Shown in pieces: positions 1-6,984 of a stretch of DNA of 16,591 nt. The notes beneath the pieces were generated by a model, which ran no database searches, had not been told where the DNA came from, and saw only the letters and a list, made by a program, of their open reading frames with translations. Numbering within the stretch: position 1 is the stretch's first letter; every line of letters starts with the position of its first letter. The position numbers and the translations under genes were made by a program. The DNA is from Actinomycetota bacterium (GTDB lineage: Bacteria; Actinomycetota; Acidimicrobiia; Acidimicrobiales; Acidimicrobiaceae). The stretch lies in NCBI GenBank assembly GCA_027318945.1, contig DAHVOF010000069.1, positions 1 to 16,591 on the forward strand, written 5' to 3'.

Positions 1-131
1 TGGGAAAATCTGAAATCTCCACGACATTTTGCTCAGTTGGGCAACACTGCTATGAAGTGCTATTACATATGAGCTCAGGCACATACGGCCCTTTATCTTT
101 CCACATGGCGTCAGAAAATCTAGCGTTGTAA

Positions 132-521
132 TTGCGTATTACGCGTAATACAATTGATGTGTGGAGTACAGAGGAGTACAGAGACATCCCGGACTCGAGT
201 TTGAGGATTGAGGCTATCGAGTGGACTGATGAACGGGTCGACCTCATTCGGAATCGCACGAAACGACTTGGGTCCGGTGAAATCGATATAGAGCCTAAGT
301 GGGCTACTGAAGCTGCAATGGATGTTTACCGGTTGGCGGGACCAGCACATTCCGGAGGTTCTCTTCAAGTTGTTGGGTTTTCGCAGTCCTGCAGGGCGGT
401 TTTGAAAGTATGGCTCTATCCCAAGGATCTGGAAGCTGGCGCATGGTACGGGGCCTCAGCATGCCTGGCTAGTCAGACCAATCAGCGGCAGTATAAGAAG
501 CGAAAGGAGGAGGGAAATTGA
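132..521 (+). CDS. BrnT-like toxin of a toxin-antitoxin pair (putative)
   Basis: Encodes up to 129 residues, with no signal peptide or membrane segment. The fold order resembles BrnT-type RNase toxins: an early IEW strand and charged helix (IEWTDERVDLI, residues 27-37), a middle ATEAAMDVY helix, a GFSQSCRAVLKVW strand pair, and an ending in ASQTNQRQYKK, like the A-x-(K/R)-R-Y end of BrnT. This is pattern resemblance; the BrnT KHG motif is absent, so the family call is tentative. The toxin gene comes first and overlaps the downstream ribbon-helix-helix gene by 4 bases (TTGA), which is the BrnT-BrnA order. The start is uncertain. The TTG at 132 lies beside a palindrome (136-151) that may be an operator, and a GTG at 159 would give 120 residues. 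Neither has a clear ribosome binding site. It could instead be a housekeeping small protein of unknown function. Confidence 0.6.
   Translation: MRITRNTIDVWSTEEYRDIPDSSLRIEAIEWTDERVDLIRNRTKRLGSGEIDIEPKWATEAAMDVYRLAGPAHSGGSLQVVGFSQSCRAVLKVWLYPKDLEAGAWYGASACLASQTNQRQYKKRKEEGN
136..151. promoter_or_regulatory. 16-bp perfect palindrome at the toxin start (candidate autoregulatory operator)
   Basis: GTATTACGCGTAATAC reads the same on both strands. It is flanked by AATTG on the left (130-134) and CAATT on the right (151-155), so the dyad extends further with a two-base offset. It lies at the 5' edge of the toxin-antitoxin pair, where ribbon-helix-helix antitoxins commonly bind their own promoter. 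A weak -10-like TGTAAT lies just upstream at 127-132. The role is inferred from position and symmetry. Confidence 0.5.
503..510 (+). promoter_or_regulatory. Ribosome binding site setting the antitoxin TTG start
   Basis: AAAGGAGG lies seven bases upstream of the TTG at 518, inside the last codons of the toxin gene. It supports the non-ATG start and the TTGA stop/start overlap (518-521), which suggests translational coupling. Confidence 0.7.
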
Positions 522-940
522 AAAAAGAATTAGCGGCACAGCTAGCAAACGTGCCTGACGTCGATGAGGACGAGACCGTCCTTGAGCCGCTCGTATTTCC
601 CCGTGAGCCTTCACAGGTTTACTCGGTTCGGATTCCTGTAGAAAAACTTGAACTTTTGCGACGCGTGGCAGCGGAACATCACGAGGCGCCAAGCGTGCTT
701 ATCCGGAAATGGGTTCTTGAGCGTCTTGATATGGTCGCACCTGATGGGTTGCCAAGGACCTCGAATCAGTTAGTAGACGATCTGATGGGACGGGTCATCG
801 ACTTGGAACAAAGAGTGGCCCAACACCAGAAAGAGTTGGACGAACAATCGAGTGAGCATCGCAAGCAAATCGATAACGTCATAGATAGGGTCATAAAGCT
901 TATTTTCGAGCGATTTGACATAACCGAGAAAAAGATCTGA
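518..940 (+). CDS. Ribbon-helix-helix antitoxin with a long helical tail
   Basis: Encodes 140 residues. Residues about 33-68 show a ribbon-helix-helix fold: strand VYSVRIP, helix VEKLELLRRVAAEHH, turn, helix APSVLIRKWVLERL. This is the CopG/BrnA-type DNA-binding dimer. An acidic N-terminal stretch (DVDEDETVLE) precedes it. Residues about 85-135 are heptad-like and highly charged (GRVIDLEQRVAQHQKELDEQ and following), predicting a coiled coil not found in minimal BrnA or CopG antitoxins. It probably neutralises the upstream protein and represses the shared promoter, perhaps at the 136-151 palindrome. The TTG start is fixed by a strong AAAGGAGG. About 40 bp after the stop begins a transposase relic on the other strand. 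Confidence 0.7.
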   Translation: MKKELAAQLANVPDVDEDETVLEPLVFPREPSQVYSVRIPVEKLELLRRVAAEHHEAPSVLIRKWVLERLDMVAPDGLPRTSNQLVDDLMGRVIDLEQRVAQHQKELDEQSSEHRKQIDNVIDRVIKLIFERFDITEKKI

Positions 941-979
941 CCCAGGCGAGTGCGAAAATGGAAGAACTCCAAGAAGAAC

Positions 980-1445
980 AAATTCAGCGTCGAAAGACCT
1001 GGTCGTTTTCAAGTGGGTGCCAAAGCTTTTATTGAGAAATGAAACGGTGCGGATCTTAGAGACCGGAAAGAGGATTCTGGCTATGACCAGCTGGCGAAGA
1101 AGCGAGTAATTGGGTGAAATACCAATGCGATCCATTAAGGCGCCCAGGACCAGCTCTGCGCCCTGGTGGTACTCACCCATGGTTCTAAGGCCTGTCAGGT
1201 CGGCTTGGCTGGGGAATTCGAATATCAACTGATTCTTACGTTCCAGCTCAAAAAGAGCTTCTTTCGCATTCTCTGTCAAGAACTTGAGATCCAGTTCGGA
1301 ATTGCAGTTCCGATGTGACGGACAAACTTCTTTTTCCAAGTTTCGTCTTCGATGCGATTGTCCATGATTCGAACGCGGATGGCTTCTTTGTAGCCCGCTT
1401 TATTAAGCTGCAGATGGATTTTCCTTTTCACGGGCCCAGGCAAGA
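980..1445 (-). pseudogene. Transposase relic, IS1634-like, frameshifted and 3'-truncated
   Basis: Two minus-strand frames join into one transposase N-terminal region. The upstream frame (about 1445-1303) ends ...WKKKFVRHIGTA. The downstream frame (about 1303-980) continues SELDLKFLTENAKEALFE, then GAELVLGALMDRIGISP and LRQLVIARILFPVSKIRTVSFLNKS. HIGSAH(S/T)-x-x-EL followed by an L-x-x-L-x-x-x-A-x-x-x-I/L helix, and the later R-L-x-P-x-SK-I/L block, are typical of IS1634-type DDE transposases. Restoring one base near 1304 (GCACATTCC instead of GCAATTCC) rebuilds HIGTAHSELDL, so a single-base deletion is the likely lesion. The catalytic DDE core is missing. Similarity fades near 980, about 40 bp from the antitoxin stop. 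No terminal inverted repeats or target duplication were seen. Outer limits are approximate. Confidence 0.6.
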
Positions 1446-1514
1446 TTTTCGTCAGAAGTAGTCTTGGTTCCCACGCATCCATTACGTGCCCAACAAGTCT
1501 GTGGGCCGTGGCTC

Positions 1515-3029
1515 TCAAGGGCTCGATCCGAAGATCTCGCGATAGATGTCTTCCCCGTGGACCGTCGACAAAGCCTCGCCTTCGACGAGCCTGAAAGATC
1601 GGGCTCCATCGTCCTCACGATTAGCCCTTAGGAACAAGGCCCTCTCTCCATCAGCCCTTGCAAATGAGCTTGCCAACTCGTAGAAGTGCGTCACCAGAAA
1701 CACTTTTACGCCTGAATCGAGCATCGCGGTTACAAAACCCCTGCCGATCTGCGATCCCTCCCGCTCATTGGTGGAGGCAAAGGATTCGTTCAGGATAAGC
1801 AGGTCTCCGACCGAGATCTGCTCCACAATCCCGCTCATCCGAGAAAGCTCCTCTTCGAGCTTGCCACCGGCCATGTCTTTGTCCTCCTCCCTCTTGAAGT
1901 GGGTGAAGACACCGTTGCGCACATCGGTGTTGAACTTGTTCGCCGCTACGTACATGCCAGCTTGCATCATGAGCTGCGCCTGTCCCACGCTTCGCACGAA
2001 GGTGGACTTTCCACCCCTGTTGACTCCTGTCACGACAATCAGGACCTTGCCATCGGCATTGAAGCTGTTGCCTACGCACCTTCCGTTCAAACGAAGAGAA
2101 AGGGATGCGTCGTAAAGGCCTTCGGCCTCCATCCCCACATCGCCTAGCCGAAGAGGTTCCGGAAAACAAACCGGCTCCCCTTTGCCCCTCAAAGCCTCAT
2201 GCAGGTTAAGACATCCGATATAGAAGGCAAGTTCGAAGCGGAGCGCGCTGAAAAAGGAGAGAACGTGATCGCTGGATCTGGCAACAGCATTCGCTGCGGA
2301 GTTGATTCCCCGTCCCCTGAGCTCTTCGAGCGCTCGAAAGCCGGGCTCATCGCGTTCTGGAATCACGATCACATCTGAGGTCCGGCTCAACGCCTGAGCA
2401 GCTTTCTTTAACCAACTCTGTTTGGCGGGGCCCATCGTCCTTATGGTGTAATTTGCACCCTTGTGGCCATCGCCGAGTTCTGCCCCCACGAGAACCCCGT
2501 CTCGGAACCTCAGTTGCTCGAGATGTTCTTTGATCTTGCCGAGGTACTCTGGGTCGAGCTCGGTCACGAGCATTTCAAAGAACCGAGCAAGCCCCGCCGA
2601 CGAGAAGAGCGCCGAGTTTCTCACTCCGAACTCCCGAAGGCGACTGAGCATCTCGGATAGGTATCTGAGCTGTTGAACCGCCCTGTGAAGTGTCAGCTCC
2701 GGATTCTCCCTGCTGAAAAAGCCGACACCGAGAAAGCTCACCTTGTTTATGCCGGTGAGCGCCTCCTCCGCGAGCGAGTACATCTCCCTTGCCACCTCGC
2801 TCCGGGCTATGCACTCTTTGAGCACCCCTTGGCGGTAGGCAATCTCCGTGGATTCTGAAAGGCTAGCGAGCACCACCTGCCGAACGACGCGCAAAAGGTA
2901 CTTGTCTCCCCGAGCCATCGTCTCGAAAAGCCTTTCTAGCTCGAGATCCCCTGCAAGGGACTCCGAATTTGCCGGAGAGGGCGCATCTTGATCGAAATCT
3001 CGATCTTCGAAAAGCAGAAACGCCCTCAT
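1515..3029 (-). CDS. MutS-like ATPase, second gene of a tandem pair
   Basis: Encodes 504 residues. The N-terminal half resembles the MutS core/lever helices (DLELERLF, then AYRQGVLKECIARSEV, residues about 28-80). Residues about 300-500 form the MutS ATPase: Walker A GVNRGGKST (335-343), FTHFKREEDKDMAGGKLEEEL (about 375-395), Walker B LLILNE (410-415) followed by SFASTNEREG, and VTHFYELA (446-453), which matches the THY-x-EL motif of MutS. Domains I and II, including the mismatch-reading wedge, are absent, so this is not a classic mismatch-repair MutS. Walker B has Asn where MutS has Asp, and the usual GPN of Walker A is GVN. The ATG at 3029 overlaps the upstream gene's stop (ATGA) and follows GGAGG. 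It probably forms a heteromer with the upstream product. Function is unknown, perhaps binding branched or recombining DNA. Confidence 0.85.
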   Translation of the reverse strand: MRAFLLFEDRDFDQDAPSPANSESLAGDLELERLFETMARGDKYLLRVVRQVVLASLSESTEIAYRQGVLKECIARSEVAREMYSLAEEALTGINKVSFLGVGFFSRENPELTLHRAVQQLRYLSEMLSRLREFGVRNSALFSSAGLARFFEMLVTELDPEYLGKIKEHLEQLRFRDGVLVGAELGDGHKGANYTIRTMGPAKQSWLKKAAQALSRTSDVIVIPERDEPGFRALEELRGRGINSAANAVARSSDHVLSFFSALRFELAFYIGCLNLHEALRGKGEPVCFPEPLRLGDVGMEAEGLYDASLSLRLNGRCVGNSFNADGKVLIVVTGVNRGGKSTFVRSVGQAQLMMQAGMYVAANKFNTDVRNGVFTHFKREEDKDMAGGKLEEELSRMSGIVEQISVGDLLILNESFASTNEREGSQIGRGFVTAMLDSGVKVFLVTHFYELASSFARADGERALFLRANREDDGARSFRLVEGEALSTVHGEDIYREIFGSSP

Positions 3030-4564
3030 TTGCGCATCCTCCCCATCACGCTTTCATAGCTGAGCCCGTATTTGTCCGAGATCGCAGAAGCATACGCCTG
3101 ACCGTCCGCCGGTCTGGCCTCCATCTCAAACGTTCTCACTCCGGGGTCATCGGGCAGAACCTTGGCGACCACGCTGACAATCTCTTGGGAAATTCGGGAG
3201 AGCTCGTCGATGAATGTGACGCAAACGCACGTTGCCCCGAGCTCTGCAATCTGGCTCAGCACGGCCCTTCCCAAGATCATTGCATCACCAGAAGCGGTGG
3301 ATCCGAAGCTCTCGTTCATGATTATAAGGCTGCGCCCAGTCGCTTTGCCGAGGATGCCGTGTATCCTCACCAGCTCGTCTTCGAGCTTCCCTCTTAGGTT
3401 GTCGAGGTCTTCCTCTATCTCGAAATGGGTGAAGATCTGGTCGCAAAAGAAGAGCTCCGCCCTGCGGGCCGGCACAGGGCAACCGAGGCTCGCGAGGTAG
3501 TTGATCTGGCCGAATGCCCTCGCGTAGGTAGTCTTGCCACCGGAATTTGGCCCCGACACTACGATGATCCGCTCGCCCGGCCCAAGCTCATAGTCATTTC
3601 GAACCGGAGCCTTTCCCTCGCGGGCCAGCTTCTGCGCCAAAGCCAGATCGAAGCCTCCGGAAACGTAGAACTCTTTCTTGTCCCCGGAAAGCAGGGGATA
3701 ACAGAACCCAAGGCCGAGCCTTTCGAGTTCTCTCATCTGATGGATATAAGCGAGGTAGAACTGAACCTCATGATCGAACGTGGCCAGAATGTTGTCTATG
3801 AATCCGGAATGTCTGGCGGAGAAGCCTGCGGCAGCTTCAAATACGCCTGGGTGCATGCGAACCACGATCTCGAGAATCTCCTCCTCGACCCTGTTCATGT
3901 CCGGCCACGAAGCGTACTTCACCCTATAATCCCTGCCTGCCACTTGGGCGAACCGCTGAAAGGTTTCCTCCACCCGGCTGCCGAAGTCCTCCTCACCGTC
4001 GAAACCAGTTACGGTTATCTTGTTAGCCTTGATCAAGAGGTTGTAGCGGACTTCGGAAAACTCCGCCTGGAGCTTCTCGGCCTCCGATCTGAGGGAGGTG
4101 AAGTCTTTCGAGTCGACATAGCGCGACAGATGATCGGCTATATTTTTCAGCCCGACAGATTCAAGAGAGATCCCTCGGAGATCCCGATCGAAAGCGGAAA
4201 CCGCCTTGGAATAGACGCCAGCGGAGTCGATGAACCAACGCTGCCTCTGGCGCAGGTTGTAGAGCTTGTTCGACTGCTCCAGATCGGACATGACTACCCG
4301 CATGGATGAACAGAAACGGCTAACCGCGTCAAAGACCTCGGACCTTTCAAGATCTCTGAATACCTCTTGGCGGTACCGTATCTCTCCGAGTGAAGCCAGG
4401 GAATGGAAAAAGAATGGCGCCACCTCGTGCGAACTACACCTCCCAGAGATACCATTCACGACCTGGTCGAGATTCAGATCACCGAAGAAAAGAGGGGGTT
4501 CCGAGCCAAAATGATCCTCAGCCCCTCCCCTACCTTGCAACACAGATAAAGAGCCCGAGGTCAT
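3026..4564 (-). CDS. MutS-like ATPase, first gene of a tandem pair
   Basis: Encodes 512 residues from the ATG at 4564. A TTG two codons upstream (4570) touches the Shine-Dalgarno sequence and is rejected. The N-terminal half is helical with a MutS lever-like IRYRQEVFRDLERSEVF (about residues 63-78). The C-terminal ATPase has PVRNDYELGPGERIIVVSG leading into Walker A GPNSGGKTT (338-346), FTHFEIEEDLDNLRGKLEDEL (about 378-398), Walker B LIIMNESFGST (413-423) and CVTFIDEL (about 448-455). As in the downstream paralogue, the mismatch-recognition domain is missing and Walker B is NE, not DE. Here the MutS THY histidine is also replaced (VTF). Shared motifs show the two proteins are paralogues, but they differ enough to suggest distinct subunits. 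The 4-bp overlap implies coupled translation. Substrate and role are unknown. Confidence 0.85.
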   Translation of the reverse strand: MTSGSLSVLQGRGGAEDHFGSEPPLFFGDLNLDQVVNGISGRCSSHEVAPFFFHSLASLGEIRYRQEVFRDLERSEVFDAVSRFCSSMRVVMSDLEQSNKLYNLRQRQRWFIDSAGVYSKAVSAFDRDLRGISLESVGLKNIADHLSRYVDSKDFTSLRSEAEKLQAEFSEVRYNLLIKANKITVTGFDGEEDFGSRVEETFQRFAQVAGRDYRVKYASWPDMNRVEEEILEIVVRMHPGVFEAAAGFSARHSGFIDNILATFDHEVQFYLAYIHQMRELERLGLGFCYPLLSGDKKEFYVSGGFDLALAQKLAREGKAPVRNDYELGPGERIIVVSGPNSGGKTTYARAFGQINYLASLGCPVPARRAELFFCDQIFTHFEIEEDLDNLRGKLEDELVRIHGILGKATGRSLIIMNESFGSTASGDAMILGRAVLSQIAELGATCVCVTFIDELSRISQEIVSVVAKVLPDDPGVRTFEMEARPADGQAYASAISDKYGLSYESVMGRMRK

Positions 4565-4570
4565 TCGCAA

Positions 4571-4576
4571 CCTCCT
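4571..4576 (-). promoter_or_regulatory. Ribosome binding site that sets the MutS-like start at 4564
   Basis: On the minus strand AGGAGG is followed by TTGCGA and then ATG. The six-base gap to the ATG is ideal, while the upstream TTG directly touches the AGGAGG. The ATG at 4564 is therefore the start. Confidence 0.75.
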
Positions 4577-5092
4577 CGAAAAGACGCAGGCAGAAAGACC
4601 GAAATTGAACGCTCGCTTTCGATGGTTGCAACTCGGCCGGAACGACTCCCGGGAATCTCGAATAGGGCACGGCTGTTCCCTGGCATTCCAAACTCCCCCA
4701 CTAGCCAGGAGCCATCAGGCACCTCCACCGGTTATGGCGGGCTCCATCACCGTCTGAAAGCTTATCACTGAGCAAAACTGGGAGTGCGGCTGGTATGGCT
4801 TCACAGAGGAGTAGCAAGGCGCAGCCTGTGCAAAATAGAGTTCGCTTGCAACCGCACATTCGTATCGAAGCCGAGAATCGGATAGCCACCGTCGATGGCC
4901 GCAATGAACACGCCGTGCTCCAGTTCGAATGGAATTTTACCCGCTCCAATTTGGCCAAGCTTGTTGGCGCGCCTTTCCGCCAAACATGACCGCCGCACCG
5001 TCAATCGAGACTCTGAGAAAAGCTGATTGGAATCATGGCCTGGAGTACTAGCACTTTTCTATTCAGCCTGTTCGTAAACCAAAGTTGATTAG
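4577..5092. other. Intergenic stretch between the nickel permease and the MutS-like pair
   Basis: About 515 bases without a gene I can support. Two overlapping open frames on opposite strands occupy 4795-5004. The minus-strand one contains a fairly protein-like segment (GAGKIPFELEHGVF, then IAAIDGGYPILGFD), but I recognise no family, it has no convincing ribosome binding site, and it could be a decayed gene. The promoter of the MutS-like operon should lie in the lower part, but I could not pick clear -35/-10 boxes. No strong terminator follows the permease stop. Confidence 0.5.
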
Positions 5093-6208
5093 CTAGTCCG
5101 CTCCAGATCCGTCCGACACCGACAAGCTGGACGACCACTTGCTCTCTATCTTACCGAGATGCCAGATCGCAAGGGCTACCAACCAGGTGAAGACAAACAG
5201 GCCTACTATCATGAAACCTGCCTTGTTGATGCTGAAGTTCGCCATCGCGATCCAGAAGGCTCCGTGAAGATGCGCTTCCTGGGACAAAAGTCCGAGGAGC
5301 TCGATCGAGCCGATAAGAAATGCAACCGTGATGGACAGTGCCGTGATTGACATATTGTAGAAAACCTTGCGCACGGGCTTTGAGAACGCCCATCCATAGG
5401 CGAAGTTCATGAATGATCCATCCAGGGTGTCGAACAAGCTCATGCCGGCCGCGAAAAGGATGGGAAGACACAGCACCGCATACCAAGGCAGACCTTCCGT
5501 GGCCGCACCGGCGGTGGCAGCCAAAAGAGCTACTTCCGTCGCAGTGTCAAACCCGAGCCCAAAGAGAACTCCCACAGGATACATCTGCCAAGGCTTGCGG
5601 ATCGATTTCATCAGCTTCCCGAAAAATCTTGTCATCATTCCCCGAGAATTCAGCTGCTGCTCAAGCTCTTCGTCGGAGAACTTGCCCTTGCGCATCTGAA
5701 AAAATACCTTGAGTATTCCCACAAGTACTATGAGGTTCAGTGCCGCAATGAGATAGAGGAATATACCTGAAATTAGGGTGCCGAAGATGCCGCCAAAAGT
5801 TTCCAGTCCGGAATTGGGATTGTGCACAGCGCCGAATACTGCCTTGGCAGCTATCGTCAGACCTACACCTATTACGAAGACTATCGTGGAGTGCCCCATA
5901 GAAAACCAAAAGCCCACAGTCAGCGGGCGCTGACCATCCGCCATCAGCTTTCGGGTTGTGTTATCTATCGCCGATATATGGTCAGCATCGAACGCGTGGC
6001 GCAAACCAAGCGTATACGCAGTAATTGCCACACCGATCCCGAGCAAACGAAGATGCTCGGGCAATATCACTAGAATGAATATCCCCCAACCGACGATATG
6101 GAGAAACAGGATAGCCAAACCTACGGCAACGGCATGGCGGACTTCTCGCGGTGACAATCTGGCCGTTTGAGAACTTCGTCGTTCTTCTGTGAGTCCGGTT
6201 GCAGACAT
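5093..6208 (-). CDS. NiCoT-family nickel/cobalt permease
   Basis: Encodes 371 residues, the normal size for the family. It is an inner-membrane permease for high-affinity Ni2+ (or Co2+) uptake with about eight membrane helices. All family signatures are present: RHAFDADHI in the second helix (70-78, the metal-selecting motif), FSMGHSTIVF (102-111), LGFDTATEV (218-226) and SLFDTLDGSFM (257-267). A charged cytoplasmic loop (about 172-207) splits the protein as usual. The N-terminal 24 residues are hydrophilic. Nickel is favoured over cobalt because a Nur-type nickel-repressor box sits on its promoter; the motifs alone do not decide. No nickel enzyme (urease, hydrogenase, Ni-SOD) or accessory gene is adjacent, so it appears to be a single-gene unit. 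The ATG at 6208 follows a weak AAGGA/AAAGAG region. Confidence 0.95.
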   Translation of the reverse strand: MSATGLTEERRSSQTARLSPREVRHAVAVGLAILFLHIVGWGIFILVILPEHLRLLGIGVAITAYTLGLRHAFDADHISAIDNTTRKLMADGQRPLTVGFWFSMGHSTIVFVIGVGLTIAAKAVFGAVHNPNSGLETFGGIFGTLISGIFLYLIAALNLIVLVGILKVFFQMRKGKFSDEELEQQLNSRGMMTRFFGKLMKSIRKPWQMYPVGVLFGLGFDTATEVALLAATAGAATEGLPWYAVLCLPILFAAGMSLFDTLDGSFMNFAYGWAFSKPVRKVFYNMSITALSITVAFLIGSIELLGLLSQEAHLHGAFWIAMANFSINKAGFMIVGLFVFTWLVALAIWHLGKIESKWSSSLSVSDGSGAD

Positions 6209-6251
6209 TTTGCTCTTTGAGATCCTTAAACCTCGACGTCTTTACCTTTAT

Positions 6252-6280
6252 ATCTTAGTTTTATTGCGAACTGGTTGCAA
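6252..6280 (-). promoter_or_regulatory. Promoter of the nickel permease
   Basis: On the minus strand, -35 TTGCAA (6275-6280) and -10 TAAGAT (6252-6257) are separated by exactly 17 bases. Each box matches consensus at four of six positions. Transcription would start about 35-40 bases before the ATG at 6208. The -35 box is part of the Nur-like operator. Confidence 0.6.
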
Positions 6281-6283
6281 TAA
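6261..6283. promoter_or_regulatory. Nur-like (nickel-responsive Fur-family) operator
   Basis: Outer arms TTATTGC (6261-6267) and GCAATAA (6277-6283) are perfect reverse complements. The core reads TTGCGA, five bases, TTGCAA (6264-6280). The Nur box known from Streptomyces coelicolor is tTGCaa-N5-ttGCAA, so spacing and nearly every base agree. It covers the -35 box and part of the spacer of the permease promoter, the geometry expected for repression by metal-loaded Nur. The regulator gene itself is not in this window. Confidence 0.75.
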
Positions 6284-6984
6284 CATCGCATGGTATTTTA
6301 TTCGCGGGCGACAGGGTACTCGGTTCCGCTGATTTTTGGGCTGCGTCCTATTCGCGCCGCCAGTAGTGGTTTTTGAGGAATCTGTCCAGGCGCAGCCGAG
6401 TCGCGGGGGACCCAAACGCCTTGGAACAGGTGCCCAGCCTGCGCTCCAGGTAAGCCAAGAACGATCCCGAGCGCAGCGGGACCGTGTCGTCCGCTCGATC
6501 CCCGAAGTTCTTGGGAATGGATTAAGTCGGAGATAGTGAATTCGTGACCAGCAGGCGGGACAGCACGCGTCGGATGAACCGGCGGCTGCTCCTTGGTGAC
6601 GCTGGCCCCTTCCGCCGCCAACCGCAGACAAAACTTACCGGCGACTCCACCAGCAGGTCTGTCCTGCTAATCTGGCCAGCATCGGTATCCGCAGAAACAA
6701 GGGACTTCTCAGATCGTTCGCCCGCATCGGTTGCTTGTGGTCACCTGCGTCCACGTCTTTTACCACAAGTCACAGCGCTTCGCAGCCGCGCAGACAACGG
6801 AACACTATCAGCCCGGCCATCGCCGGAAGGCTAACCTCCGACTCCGGGCTGCATGGCTTTGACCAGTAGAAAGATGTCAGCTATCCGAGGTATCCCCGCA
6901 AAGGCCGCATGGCCGAAGTGCAGGCCTTGGACTATTTAGTCGACTCAGAAGCGTCAACGAAGGCATGCGCCAAATTTTCCTGCC
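6284..6984. other. Decayed or non-coding stretch with coding-like fragments
   Basis: About 700 bases with no intact gene I can support. On the minus strand an open frame of 57 codons (6348-6521) ends FLAYLERRLGTCSKAFG, then RLRLDRFLKNHYWRRE and a stop, and looks like the C-terminus of a real protein. It is closed upstream by a stop at 6522-6524. The same stop ends another minus-strand stretch running from about 6745 that contains SRRFIRRVLSRLLV. Together these look like a gene broken by stops and possibly frameshifts, but I cannot name its family. The opposite strand also has open frames (for example 6544-6834) without recognisable content. No tRNA, riboswitch or repeat was seen. Confidence 0.45.

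Noticed and set aside
1276..1518. 80-codon minus-strand frame sharing a TTGA overlap with the MutS-like stop, as if translationally coupled
   Set aside because: Its C-terminal half is the N-terminal part of the frameshifted transposase relic and no ribosome binding site precedes it; the overlap is probably coincidental.
3425..4309. Long plus-strand open frame of 294 codons
   Set aside because: It lies entirely antisense to the first MutS-like gene, whose ATPase motifs are unambiguous, and its translation matches no domain.
1515..4564. Reading the MutS-like pair as mismatch-repair MutS
   Set aside because: Both proteins lack the N-terminal mismatch-recognition domain, are far shorter than MutS, and no MutL lies nearby.
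6209..6300. Cobalamin or nickel riboswitch upstream of the nickel permease
   Set aside because: The leader from the predicted transcription start is only about 40 bases, too short for a riboswitch aptamer; regulation is better explained by the operator.
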